From positions 1 through 29,576 of the forward strand of contig NZ_CAJJWO010000063.1 of assembly GCF_905196875.1 (NCBI RefSeq): a stretch of DNA of 29,576 nucleotides. Reading direction: 5' to 3'. A program made the position numbers and the translations under genes. This document shows positions 10,012-16,761 of the stretch, in pieces; within the stretch, counting starts at the first letter, position 1, and the number at the start of each line of letters is the position of its first letter. Source of the stretch: an uncultured Parabacteroides sp. (GTDB lineage Bacteria > Bacteroidota > Bacteroidia > Bacteroidales > Tannerellaceae). Under the pieces are notes generated by a model. That model saw only the letters and a program-made list of their open reading frames with translations, ran no database searches and was not told where the DNA came from.

Positions 10012-10049
10012 AAAGGCTGTTCCCTGGTAATTCGGGAGCAGCCTTTTTT
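10012..10049 (+). terminator. Rho-independent terminator of the susC-susD-sulfatase operon
   Basis: A 13-bp stem (AAAGGCTGTTCCC paired with GGGAGCAGCCTTT, one G-U pair) with a 9-nt loop is followed by a T run. It lies 22 bp after the sulfatase stop. In reverse it also ends in a short T-rich stretch and may serve the hicAB transcript arriving from the right. Confidence 0.85.
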
Positions 10050-10073
10050 CGTATGATTGACTTTTAGTTCAAT

Positions 10074-10412
10074 TTATAGCATAGAGGCTATTTGCTTTTC
10101 CAGAGCTTGTTTAATGAATGCGTTGATAGATACCCCCGCTTGTTTGGCAAGCATTGCAATCCGGCTATGTATCTCAGGAGATATGCGAACATTCAAAGAG
10201 CCGGAAAAACTTTTAAGGGGCTCTATCCCTTCTTCTTCGCAGTAAGCCAAATAGTCGTCTACTGCTTCATGAAAAGCGGCTGTAAGTTCTTTTACGCTTT
10301 CGCCTTCAAAGTTTACAAGTCCGTTTATACCTTCTATCTTGCCGAAAAAGACATTGTCCTTTTCACTAAAGTTTACAGAACCGATATAGCCTTTGTAAGT
10401 TAATGTATTCAT
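10074..10412 (-). CDS. hicB: HicB-family antitoxin
   Basis: The 112-residue protein has the HicB layout. A degraded RNase-H-like N-terminal domain (YKGYIGSVNFSEKDNVFFGKIEGINGLVNFEGES, about 5-60, then EAVDDYLAYCEEEGIEP) is followed by a C-terminal ribbon-helix-helix segment (SGSLNVRISPEIHSRIAMLAKQAG...INAFIKQALEKQI, about 68-110). HicB neutralises the HicA mRNA interferase and autorepresses the operon through the ribbon-helix-helix domain. It lies 56 bp downstream of the hicA-like frame on the same strand, the usual hicA-hicB order. The palindrome at 10689-10709 is the obvious candidate operator. The antitoxin looks intact. Confidence 0.88.
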   Translation of the reverse strand: MNTLTYKGYIGSVNFSEKDNVFFGKIEGINGLVNFEGESVKELTAAFHEAVDDYLAYCEEEGIEPLKSFSGSLNVRISPEIHSRIAMLAKQAGVSINAFIKQALEKQIASML

Positions 10413-10468
10413 TATATTTATGCAGAGTTTTACAGGTTGCCCCCTGATTAACTTATCTATTGTGCTTT

Positions 10469-10687
10469 TTACTTCTCTTTAATAAATCCAGCCTCAACCA
10501 AATCATTGAGTACTTGCTTCATTGCATATAGCTTGATAATATTCCCCGGGTGGGGCTTATGTATCATGATCGGACGCTTATCTGCGTTTTTATAGATAAC
10601 CCTTGAGCCTGACGTTTTACCTTTATTGGACTTTTCGTATCCAAAATACTTCAGTAGCCTCTCTAACCATTGCTTTTGTTTTTGCAA
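10469..10687 (-). CDS. hicA: HicA-family mRNA interferase toxin, 5' end doubtful
   Basis: The frame encodes up to 72 residues with the HicA core: LLKYFGYEKSNKGKTSGSR, then PIMIHKPHPGNIIKLYAMKQVLNDLVEAGFI. HicA is a small double-stranded-RNA-binding-fold ribonuclease that cleaves mRNA when HicB is lost. The residue after GS is Arg, where classical HicA has the catalytic GSH; a GSR subfamily occurs in Bacteroidetes as far as I recall. The start is a problem. The only possible initiator upstream of the core is TTG at 10687-10685, limited by a TAG at 10696-10694, and that TTG is the last three bases of the promoter -7 box. The first downstream ATG (about 10666) is in a different frame and reaches a stop after 15 codons. 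Remembered relatives carry about 15 more residues before LLKYFGY. The gene may therefore be N-terminally damaged or use a non-AUG start. Confidence 0.72.
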   Translation of the reverse strand: MQKQKQWLERLLKYFGYEKSNKGKTSGSRVIYKNADKRPIMIHKPHPGNIIKLYAMKQVLNDLVEAGFIKEK

Positions 10688-10714
10688 ATGTAACTATATT
10701 TTAGTTACAGGCAA
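10685..10714 (-). promoter_or_regulatory. hicAB promoter
   Basis: On the minus strand TTG (10714-10712) is followed by exactly 19 bp and TACATTTGC (box at 10692-10685). This is a complete Bacteroidetes -33/-7 promoter and one of the best in the window. The expected transcription start is about 10678, inside the frame called hicA. Confidence 0.75.
10689..10709. promoter_or_regulatory. Palindromic operator in the hicAB promoter
   Basis: TGTAACTA and TAGTTACA form a perfect 8-bp inverted repeat with a 5-bp centre. It fills the spacer between the -33 and -7 elements and overlaps the -7 box, so a bound HicB would block RNA polymerase. The assignment to HicB is inferred from position. Confidence 0.75.
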
Positions 10715-10728
10715 GACCTGAAAGGATA

Positions 10729-10772
10729 TAAAAAAACACCATAAGAAGTAAAATTACTTTCTTATGGTGTTT
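10729..10772 (-). terminator. Terminator downstream of tRNA-Ala
   Basis: Read on the minus strand, AAACACCATAAGAAAGTAA pairs almost perfectly (one bulged base) with TTACTTCTTATGGTGTTT and runs into seven T residues. It starts 4 bp after the tRNA 3' end. Confidence 0.85.
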
Positions 10773-10775
10773 CCG

Positions 10776-10849
10776 TGGAGAATATCGGACTCGAACCGAT
10801 CACCTACAGACTGCCAGTCTGTCGCTCTAGCCAGATGAGCTAATCCCCC
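10776..10849 (-). tRNA. tRNA-Ala (anticodon GGC)
   Basis: The 74-nt minus-strand sequence folds as a tRNA. The acceptor GGGGGAT pairs with ATTCTCC, including the G3-U70 wobble that identifies alanine tRNAs. The D-arm has GCTC...GAGC, the anticodon stem is ACAGA/TCTGT with loop CTGGCAG (anticodon GGC, plus-strand 10813-10815), and the T-arm contains GGTTCGAGTCC. The discriminator is A. The CCA end is not encoded, common in Bacteroidetes. It reads GCC/GCU codons. Confidence 0.96.
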
Positions 10850-10867
10850 GTGTTTGGTTTTCGAATG

Positions 10868-10875
10868 CAAATATA
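10868..10875 (-). promoter_or_regulatory. Putative -7 box for tRNA-Ala
   Basis: The minus strand reads TATATTTGC, a full TAnnTTTG match placed 18 bp upstream of the mature tRNA 5' end. No TTG is seen at the -33 distance. Confidence 0.5.
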
Positions 10876-10898
10876 GAGGTTTTCCTGATATATTCGCT

Positions 10899-10906
10899 AT
10901 CTTTGT
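10899..10906 (+). promoter_or_regulatory. Putative -7 box for the DUF4286-ruvC operon
   Basis: TATCTTTG matches TAnnTTTG and lies 25 bp upstream of the ATG at 10932. No clear -33 element is present. It is divergent from the tRNA promoter, with 23 bp between the two boxes. Confidence 0.5.
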
Positions 10907-10931
10907 ATAAGAAATTTGGAGAAAAAAGAAT

Positions 10932-11249
10932 ATGATCGTTTATAATACAACATTCAATATAGAGAATGATATCCTTACCGAGTGCATAGAATATCTGAAG
11001 AAGAGTTACATACCGCGTGCAGCAGCCAGCGGATTTTTAAGAACACCTTACTTGCGCCGTATCTTACAGGATGAGACCGAGGATGCAACCAGTTACTCCG
11101 TGCAGTTCCATGTAAAGAATCCGGAGACGCTGGAATACTGGATGGAATCGGAAGGCCGTGGCTTGCAACAGGAACTGATCACCCGCTTCGGAACCAAGAT
11201 CGTTGGCTTCAGTACCTTACTGGAAGAAATAGACTGGGAGAATGATTAA
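10932..11249 (+). CDS. DUF4286 family small protein
   Basis: The 105-residue protein begins MIVYNTTFNIENDIL and contains YLKKSYIPRAAASGFLRTPYLRRIL and YWMESEGRGLQQELITRFG, the pattern of the DUF4286 family common in Bacteroidetes. No signal peptide or membrane segment is present, so it is cytosolic. Its fold is probably a small ferredoxin-like alpha/beta domain with two strand-helix units, but that is a guess. It overlaps the start of ruvC by 8 bp (ATGATTAA), implying translational coupling. Its function is unknown, and the tight link with ruvC does not by itself establish a role in recombination. Confidence 0.85.
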   Translation: MIVYNTTFNIENDILTECIEYLKKSYIPRAAASGFLRTPYLRRILQDETEDATSYSVQFHVKNPETLEYWMESEGRGLQQELITRFGTKIVGFSTLLEEIDWEND

Positions 11250-11802
11250 AGACCGTGTTATATTAGGTATAGACCCCGGAACGATCGTGATGGGATACGG
11301 TGTCCTGAAGATCGAAGGGAATAAACCGAAACTCGAGGCTATGGGCGTACTGCAACTGAACAAGTACGAAGATCATTACCTGCGCTTAAAGAAGATATTC
11401 GAACGTGTACTGGCGCTTATCGACCAGTATCATCCTGACGAACTGGCTATCGAAGCCCCTTTCTTCGGAAAGAACGTGCAAAGTATGATAAAGATGGGGA
11501 GAGCCCAAGGCGTTGCCATGGCGGCAGCTTTGGAACGCGAAATCCCTATCTTCGAATATGCCCCGCTGAAGATCAAAATGTCTATCACCGGCAACGGTAA
11601 CGCGGCCAAAGAACAGGTTGCCGGCATGTTACAACGTTTCCTGCATATCCCGCAAGAGTCGATGCTGCCGCAACTGGATGCCACCGACGGATTGGCGGCA
11701 GCTGTCTGTCATTATTTCCAGACGAATAATCCCATCTCAGAGAAGAAATATACCGGCTGGAAAGACTTCCTTGCCAAGAATCCCGATAAAGTCAGGAAGT
11801 AA
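11242..11802 (+). CDS. ruvC: Crossover junction endodeoxyribonuclease RuvC
   Basis: The 186-residue protein resolves Holliday junctions by symmetric cleavage, working with RuvAB. The RNase-H-like acidic tetrad is complete: Asp11 in LGIDPGT, Glu71 in AIEAPFF, and Asp146 and Asp149 in LDATDG, matching Asp7, Glu66, Asp138 and Asp141 of the E. coli enzyme. FGKNVQSMIKMGRAQGV is the typical dimer/DNA helix, and ITGNGNAAKEQV is the conserved DNA-binding loop region. Length is near the family norm with a short extra C-terminus. The start overlaps the DUF4286 stop, and a strong terminator follows 24 bp after the stop. Confidence 0.96.
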   Translation: MIKDRVILGIDPGTIVMGYGVLKIEGNKPKLEAMGVLQLNKYEDHYLRLKKIFERVLALIDQYHPDELAIEAPFFGKNVQSMIKMGRAQGVAMAAALEREIPIFEYAPLKIKMSITGNGNAAKEQVAGMLQRFLHIPQESMLPQLDATDGLAAAVCHYFQTNNPISEKKYTGWKDFLAKNPDKVRK

Positions 11803-11826
11803 AACGGATCTTCCCTATATAACATA

Positions 11827-11859
11827 AAAAAGTCCGGAATTATGCGTTCCGGACTTTTT
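11827..11859. terminator. Bidirectional terminator between ruvC and gdhA
   Basis: GTCCGGAA (11832-11839) pairs with TTCCGGAC (11847-11854) across a 7-base loop and is flanked by A and T runs on both sides. It lies between two convergent genes and should stop both transcripts. Confidence 0.88.
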
Positions 11860-11878
11860 CTATCTGAAAATATAAAGC

Positions 11879-13213
11879 TTATACAATACCTTGTGCCATC
11901 ATCGCCTTGGCTACTTTCATAAAGCCGGCGATGTTTGCACCTTTCACGTAGTTAATGTATTTACCGTCTTTACCGTGTGAAACACATTGTTCGTGGATAG
12001 CACCCATAATCTGATGCAGTTTAGCATCCACTTCGTCGGCAGTCCAGGAGATATGCATGGCGTTCTGCGTCATTTCAAGTCCGGAAGTAGCTACACCACC
12101 AGCATTAACGGCTTTACCCGGAGCAAACAACTGTTTGTGTTCGATGAATAGATCGACTGCTTCGGCCGTACATCCCATGTTGGAGACTTCGGCAACGCAT
12201 AGAGTTCCGTTTGCTATCAGCTTGCGGGCGTCGTCTGCATCCAGTTCGTTCTGTGTAGCGCAAGGCAGGGCGATATCCACTTTCTGTTCCCAGGGTTTCT
12301 TACCGGGATAGAAGGTTGCACCGGGATACTCTTCAGCATAAGGAGCCACGATGTCATTACCGCTGTTACGCAATTCCAACAAATATTCGATCTTATCGCC
12401 GGAGATACCGTCGGGATCGTAAACATATCCGTCAGGACCAGAGATTGTAACTACTTTGGCACCCAGTTCAGTTGCCTTTTTCGTTGCTCCCCAAGCCACA
12501 TTTCCGAAACCGGAAACGGCTACTGTTTTTCCTTTTATATCGATACCATGTGTTTCGAGCATCTGATGTACGAAGTAAAGCGCACCATATCCCGTTGCCT
12601 CCGGACGAAGGATTGAACCGCCGAATTCCATACCTTTACCAGTAAATGTACCAGTGTTTTCGCGCGCCAGTTTCTTATACATTCCGTACATATAACCTAC
12701 TTCGCGTCCGCCTACGCCGATATCACCTGCCGGAACATCGCGGTCGGGACCCAGGTTGCGCCACAGTTCCATAATGAAAGCCTGGCAGAAACGCATGATC
12801 TCAGCGTCGCTCTTTCCGCGGGGAGCAAAGTCGGAACCGCCCTTACCACCACCCATCGGCAATGTAGTCAGTGCATTTTTGAATGTTTGCTCAAAGCCCA
12901 GAAACTTAAGAATGGATAAGTTTACAGACGGGTGGAAACGAATTCCCCCCTTATACGGGCCGATCGCATTATTAAATTGTACGCGATATCCTAAGTTAAC
13001 CTGTACTTCACCTTTGTCGTCTACCCAGGGTACACGGAAAGTAAAGATACGTTCCGGTTCAACCAAACGCTCGATGATCTTCGCTTTCTCGAATTCAGGA
13101 TGCTGGTTATAAACCTCTTCTATTGATAAAAGAACTTCTTTCACGGCCTGCAAGTACTCTTTTTCACCCGGGTGCTTTGCTTCCAGTGCAGATAAAATAA
13201 CTTCTGTTTTCAT
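11879..13213 (-). CDS. gdhA: NADP-type glutamate dehydrogenase
   Basis: The 444-residue protein interconverts glutamate and 2-oxoglutarate plus ammonium, the main ammonium-assimilating reaction in many gut Bacteroidetes. The substrate-binding and catalytic parts are intact: YKGGIRFHP with Lys88, QTFKNALTTLPMGGGKGG with Lys112 and catalytic Lys124, and VPAGDIGVGGREVGYM with Asp164. These sit four residues earlier than Lys92, Lys116, Lys128 and Asp168 of E. coli GdhA (447 residues), so the protein is the hexameric short type. The nucleotide-binding fold has AVSGFGNVAWG. NADP rather than NAD preference is inferred from overall similarity to the E. coli type. The gene stands alone with its own promoter, and a bidirectional terminator lies after its stop. 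Confidence 0.96.
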   Translation of the reverse strand: MKTEVILSALEAKHPGEKEYLQAVKEVLLSIEEVYNQHPEFEKAKIIERLVEPERIFTFRVPWVDDKGEVQVNLGYRVQFNNAIGPYKGGIRFHPSVNLSILKFLGFEQTFKNALTTLPMGGGKGGSDFAPRGKSDAEIMRFCQAFIMELWRNLGPDRDVPAGDIGVGGREVGYMYGMYKKLARENTGTFTGKGMEFGGSILRPEATGYGALYFVHQMLETHGIDIKGKTVAVSGFGNVAWGATKKATELGAKVVTISGPDGYVYDPDGISGDKIEYLLELRNSGNDIVAPYAEEYPGATFYPGKKPWEQKVDIALPCATQNELDADDARKLIANGTLCVAEVSNMGCTAEAVDLFIEHKQLFAPGKAVNAGGVATSGLEMTQNAMHISWTADEVDAKLHQIMGAIHEQCVSHGKDGKYINYVKGANIAGFMKVAKAMMAQGIV

Positions 13214-13250
13214 AGCGTCTATTGCTTTTTAAGGAATAACATTATGTAGA

Positions 13251-13280
13251 CAAATGTAGGCAATTCTATGGATTGACCAA
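13251..13280 (-). promoter_or_regulatory. gdhA promoter
   Basis: On the minus strand TTG (13280-13278), a 19-bp spacer and TACATTTG (13258-13251) form a complete Bacteroidetes promoter. The box ends 37 bp upstream of the gdhA ATG. Confidence 0.75.
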
Positions 13281-13432
13281 GCTTTTTACTTTCTTTTTGA
13301 CAGTTCAGGATATGTTATTGATGCATGTATTGCGGATGCTTTCGGTTACTCTTCATCCAACTAGTATCAAAGTGCCGGGGAACTAATTGTTTATCAGGCA
13401 TATTTTAATCTTTAGTATACCTGTTTTTATAC

Positions 13433-13520
13433 TTTTGAGCTAGCATGAATTTAATTTTTAGCATGCTCGAAATTGATTTTGCCCTAGCTCAAAATTAAAT
13501 TTGAGCATGCTCAAAAGCAA
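13433..13520. repeat. Four palindromic 18-mers at an exact 22-bp period
   Basis: Copies start at 13433, 13455, 13477 and 13499. The best copy is (A/T)TTTGAGCATGCTCAAAA, whose ideal form TTTTGAGCATGCTCAAAA is a perfect palindrome. Differences from the ideal are about 6, 2, 4 and 1 bases in copies 1 to 4. The four-base linkers are TTAA, TTGA, TTAA and GCAA. A 22-bp period places every copy on nearly the same DNA face, as expected for cooperative binding of a dimeric regulator. Copies 1 and 3 can also pair with each other (TTTTGAGCTAG with CTAGCTCAAAA). Confidence 0.85.
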
Positions 13521-13616
13521 AAAAATATAGGAGGAAAATGTTAGTTACTAACGAGGAAAAGAGTAGATTGTCGGGAGAAAATACTTAATAGTCTGCCTGG
13601 GATTTGATTTTTTCCT

Positions 13617-13624
13617 TACTTTTG
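13617..13624 (+). promoter_or_regulatory. Putative -7 box for the receiver/ATP-grasp gene
   Basis: TACTTTTG matches TAnnTTTG and ends 25 bp upstream of the ATG at 13650. No TTG is found at the -33 distance, so an upstream activator bound to the palindromic array is conceivable. Confidence 0.45.
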
Positions 13625-13649
13625 GGCGTATATAACTCTATAAAACAGT

Positions 13650-16610
13650 ATGAGCGGAATACCGGACTTTAAGAACCTTGTGTTTAAAGACACATCATTC
13701 GCCAATCTAATGAATAAGCGTATATATAATGTATTGCTTATCGCCACTAAATACGATGCCTTTATGTTGGAAGACGACGGGCGGGTAGACGAACAGATAT
13801 TTAACGAATATACTTCGCTGAGCCTTCGTTATCCTCCCCGTTTTACTCAGGTGACTACGGAAGAAGAAGCACTGGCTGAACTGGAAGATCGTAATTTTGA
13901 ATTGATCATCTGCATGCCTAATATGGACGATCGCGATATTTTCGCGGCGGCAAAGGAGATCAAGGTGCATTATCCTAATATTCCTATTGTGGTGTTGACG
14001 CCTTTCTCCAAAGAAGTTTCCAAACGTATAGCCAATGAAGATCTGAGTGCGATCGATTATGTATTCAGTTGGCTGGGGAATGCCGAACTGTTGCTGGCTA
14101 TTATTAAACTTATTGAAGATAAGTGGAATGCGCCCGACGATACAAAAAGTGTAGGCGTGCAGATCATTCTGTTGGTTGAAGATTCGATCCGTTTCTATTC
14201 TTCCGCTTTGCCGCATCTGTATAAGTTTGTATTGGAACAGAGCCAGATGTTTGCAAAGGAGGCACTTAACGGTCACCAGCAGACGCTTCGTATGCGTGGT
14301 CGTCCGAAAATTAAATTGGCACGAACCTACGAGGAGGCTGTCCGTATTTTCGACCAGTACCGGGATAATATGCTCGGTATCGTTTCGGATATGAGTTTTA
14401 TGCATAATGGGGTGAAAGATCCTTATGCCGGTTATAAGTTCGGGCAGTATGTCCGTAAAACGGGATTGATCATTCCTTTTGTCCTGGAGTCGTCGGAGTC
14501 GTGCAATAAGGTATATGCCAAAGAGTTGGGGGCCTCGTTTATCGATAAGAATTCGAAGAGCTACCCGCAGGATTTGCGTAAGAAGATCATGCAGCGTTTC
14601 GGGTTCGGCGATTTCGTTATCCTGAATCCGCAGACGAAGGAAGAGATCATGCGTATCAAGGATTTGAAAGATTTGCAGAAGAAAGTCTTCCAAATCCCGG
14701 ACGACTCGCTGGTTTATCATCTTTCGCGCAATCATTTCTCGCGCTTTTTCTATTCGCGTGCCATGTTCCCGCCGGCAGAGGTCCTGAAGCGGGTGGATGT
14801 GAGCGATTATAAAGATATGGATGAGGCTCGTAAACTGATATTCGACCTGATCGTGCAATACCGCCGGATGAAGAATTCCGGGGTGGTAGCCATCTATCAG
14901 AAAGACCGTTTCGACGAGTACAGCAACTTTGCCCGTATCGGCGACGGTTCGCTGGGAGGAAAGGGGAGAGGCCTTGCTTTTATGGGAGCAATGGTGAAAC
15001 GTTATCCGAAATTGGAGACGGAAAACTTCAATACCAACATTCCGAAGACGGTAGTTATATGTACCGATATCTTCGACGAATTTATGGAGACGAACGAGCT
15101 GTTGCCTATCGCTTTGGGGGATGCCGACGATGAGACGATCCTTAAATATTTCCTTCGTGCCAGTCTGCCTGCCAGCCTGATCGATGATCTGATGGCTTTC
15201 TTCGATGTAGTGAAGAGTCCGATAGCCGTCCGTTCGTCCAGTTTGCTTGAAGACTCGCACTATCAACCGTTCGCCGGTATTTATTCTACTTATATGATTC
15301 CCCGGATGGAGGATAAATATGAGATGTTGCGTATTCTGAGCGATGCGATCAAGGCGGTGTATGCTTCCGTCTTTTATCGTGACAGTAAGGCATATATGAC
15401 GGCAACTTCCAACCTGATCGACCAGGAGAAGATGGCGATCGTATTGCAGGAAGTGGTCGGTAACCGTTACAACGATCATTTCTATCCGACTATTTCCGGT
15501 GTGGCCCGGTCGCTTAATTTCTACCCGATCGGTAACGAGAAGGCGGAAGACGGCATTGCCAATATCGCCCTCGGATTGGGAAAATATATCGTTGACGGCG
15601 GTCAAACCTTACGTTTCTCACCGCGCCACCCGCACAATATTTTGCAGATGAGCACGATGGATTTCGCCCTTCGTGAGACGCAGACCCGTTTCTATGCGCT
15701 CGACCTGGAGAATCTGGCACAGCAGTTCTCTATCGACGACTCTTTCAACCTGTTGCGTCTGAACCTGAAAGATGCCGATGCCGACGGTTCTTTGAAATAT
15801 ATCGTTTCTACTTACGATCCGTACGATCAGATCATTCGTGACGGTTATTATTCCGGAGGGCGAAAGATCCTCTCTTTCGTCAATATCCTGCAACATGATG
15901 TATTCCCGTTGGCAAAGACGTTGGATGAATTGCTTCGTATCGGCCAGGAAGAAATGGGGCGTCCGGTAGAGATCGAGTTTGCCGTGAATGTCGATCCGAA
16001 TAACCATGATAAGGCAACTTTCTATCTGCTTCAGATCCGTCCGATCGTGGATAACAAGGAGATTATGGATGAAGACCTGACCCTGGTTAAGAATGAAGAG
16101 ACAATCCTTTCTTCGACCAGTGTATTGGGGCATGGTATCGTGACGGACGTACAGGATATTATCTATGTAAAGAGCGGTGCTTTCAATTCTTCAAACAATC
16201 AGTTGATCGCTTATGAGATAGAGAAGCTGAACCGTCGTTTCACGGAAGAGGAAAAGAACTATGTATTGGTCGGTCCCGGACGTTGGGGTAGCAGTGACCA
16301 TTGGTTAGGTATCCCGGTGAAATGGCCTCATATCAGCAATGCCCGTGTGATTGTGGAGTGCGGCCTGGAGAACTATCGTGTCGACCCGAGCCAGGGAACG
16401 CATTTCTTTCAGAATCTGACCTCCTTCGGTGTCGGATATTTCACGATCAATCCGTTTAAGGGAGACGGCTGGTTCGATGAGGACTATCTGAATGCCCTGC
16501 CGGCCGTCGAGGACACGGAATATCTGCGTCATGTTCATTTCGAGACTCCCATTGTTATAAAGATGGACGGAAAGAAAAGTTTGGGCGTAGTGCTTAAACC
16601 GGACTATTAA
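13650..16610 (+). CDS. Two receiver-like domains fused to a PEP-synthase-type ATP-grasp (PPDK_N)
   Basis: The 986-residue cytosolic protein has no signal or membrane segment. Residues about 25-155 form a receiver-like domain that lacks the phospho-acceptor (ELIICMPNMDD, no Asp in place). Residues about 170-320 form a second one that keeps the acidic pair (VEDS, Glu177-Asp178), a candidate acceptor Asp247 (IVSDMSF) and Lys300 (FIDKNS). Residues about 425-800 resemble the pyruvate-phosphate-dikinase/PEP-synthase ATP-binding half: GDGSLGGKGRGLAFM, IAVRSSSLLEDSHYQPFAG, MAIVLQEVVG and the closing YLLQIRPI. The mobile phosphohistidine domain and the PEP/pyruvate barrel are absent. In their place is a C-terminal region with conserved-looking GPGRWGSSD (about 875) and DPSQGTHFF (about 912). 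A plain PEP synthase is therefore ruled out by domain content. It probably binds ATP and may phosphorylate or adenylate an unknown target under receiver control. The next gene encodes a histidine kinase. Confidence 0.85.
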   Translation: MSGIPDFKNLVFKDTSFANLMNKRIYNVLLIATKYDAFMLEDDGRVDEQIFNEYTSLSLRYPPRFTQVTTEEEALAELEDRNFELIICMPNMDDRDIFAAAKEIKVHYPNIPIVVLTPFSKEVSKRIANEDLSAIDYVFSWLGNAELLLAIIKLIEDKWNAPDDTKSVGVQIILLVEDSIRFYSSALPHLYKFVLEQSQMFAKEALNGHQQTLRMRGRPKIKLARTYEEAVRIFDQYRDNMLGIVSDMSFMHNGVKDPYAGYKFGQYVRKTGLIIPFVLESSESCNKVYAKELGASFIDKNSKSYPQDLRKKIMQRFGFGDFVILNPQTKEEIMRIKDLKDLQKKVFQIPDDSLVYHLSRNHFSRFFYSRAMFPPAEVLKRVDVSDYKDMDEARKLIFDLIVQYRRMKNSGVVAIYQKDRFDEYSNFARIGDGSLGGKGRGLAFMGAMVKRYPKLETENFNTNIPKTVVICTDIFDEFMETNELLPIALGDADDETILKYFLRASLPASLIDDLMAFFDVVKSPIAVRSSSLLEDSHYQPFAGIYSTYMIPRMEDKYEMLRILSDAIKAVYASVFYRDSKAYMTATSNLIDQEKMAIVLQEVVGNRYNDHFYPTISGVARSLNFYPIGNEKAEDGIANIALGLGKYIVDGGQTLRFSPRHPHNILQMSTMDFALRETQTRFYALDLENLAQQFSIDDSFNLLRLNLKDADADGSLKYIVSTYDPYDQIIRDGYYSGGRKILSFVNILQHDVFPLAKTLDELLRIGQEEMGRPVEIEFAVNVDPNNHDKATFYLLQIRPIVDNKEIMDEDLTLVKNEETILSSTSVLGHGIVTDVQDIIYVKSGAFNSSNNQLIAYEIEKLNRRFTEEEKNYVLVGPGRWGSSDHWLGIPVKWPHISNARVIVECGLENYRVDPSQGTHFFQNLTSFGVGYFTINPFKGDGWFDEDYLNALPAVEDTEYLRHVHFETPIVIKMDGKKSLGVVLKPDY

Positions 16611-16611
16611 G

Positions 16612-16642
16612 TTGTTTATATAACTTAATTGTTTTATTTTTG
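16612..16642 (+). promoter_or_regulatory. Promoter of the PAS histidine kinase gene
   Basis: TTG (16612-16614), a 20-bp spacer and TATTTTTGC (box 16635-16642) form a good -33/-7 pair starting two bases after the preceding stop codon. A weak AT-rich hairpin (TTAAGTT 16607-16613 with AACTTAA 16622-16628) overlaps it and might slow readthrough from upstream. Confidence 0.6.
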
Positions 16643-16659
16643 CAAAGGCTTGAAAGCGT

Positions 16660-16761
16660 ATGAATATGAATACGACTAGAGTTGCCTGCAAAAAAGAGTA
16701 TATGGCCTCTGATAGACAGAAAGAGGGTGACAGATGGGAGACAACGAAATATCCAGATTGA
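16660..16761 (+). CDS. Possible 33-codon leader ORF overlapping the kinase start
   Basis: An ATG at 16660, about 18 bp after the -7 box, opens a frame of 33 codons (MNMNTTRVACKKEYMASDRQ at its start) that ends at TGA 16759-16761, 28 bases inside the kinase gene in another frame. It would be the first ATG on the transcript. No family is recognisable, so it is either a coupling leader or chance. Confidence 0.2.
   Translation: MNMNTTRVACKKEYMASDRQKEGDRWETTKYPD

Larger units (their letters stand above)
13214..13649. other. Long intergenic region between gdhA and the ATP-grasp gene
   Basis: These 436 bases between divergent genes hold the gdhA promoter near the left end, a fourfold palindromic array in the middle (13433-13520), a small GTTAG-TTA-CTAAC repeat at 13540-13552, and a -7 box near the right end. 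I see no credible ORF. About 13290-13430 contains nothing I can interpret. Confidence 0.7.

Noticed and set aside
13433..13520. The repeated 22-bp units considered as a CRISPR array
   Set aside because: The units are contiguous with only four-base, near-identical linkers. There are no unique spacers and no cas genes.
13707..15605. A 632-codon open frame on the minus strand opposite the receiver/ATP-grasp gene
   Set aside because: Its translation shows no recognisable domain and low-complexity I/R/H-rich composition. It is the mirror of a strongly coding plus-strand gene with clear motifs, so it is a codon-bias shadow.
13650..16610. Annotation as phosphoenolpyruvate synthase (ppsA)
   Set aside because: Only the ATP-binding half is present. 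I see no phosphohistidine motif and no PEP/pyruvate barrel, and the N-terminus carries receiver-like domains.
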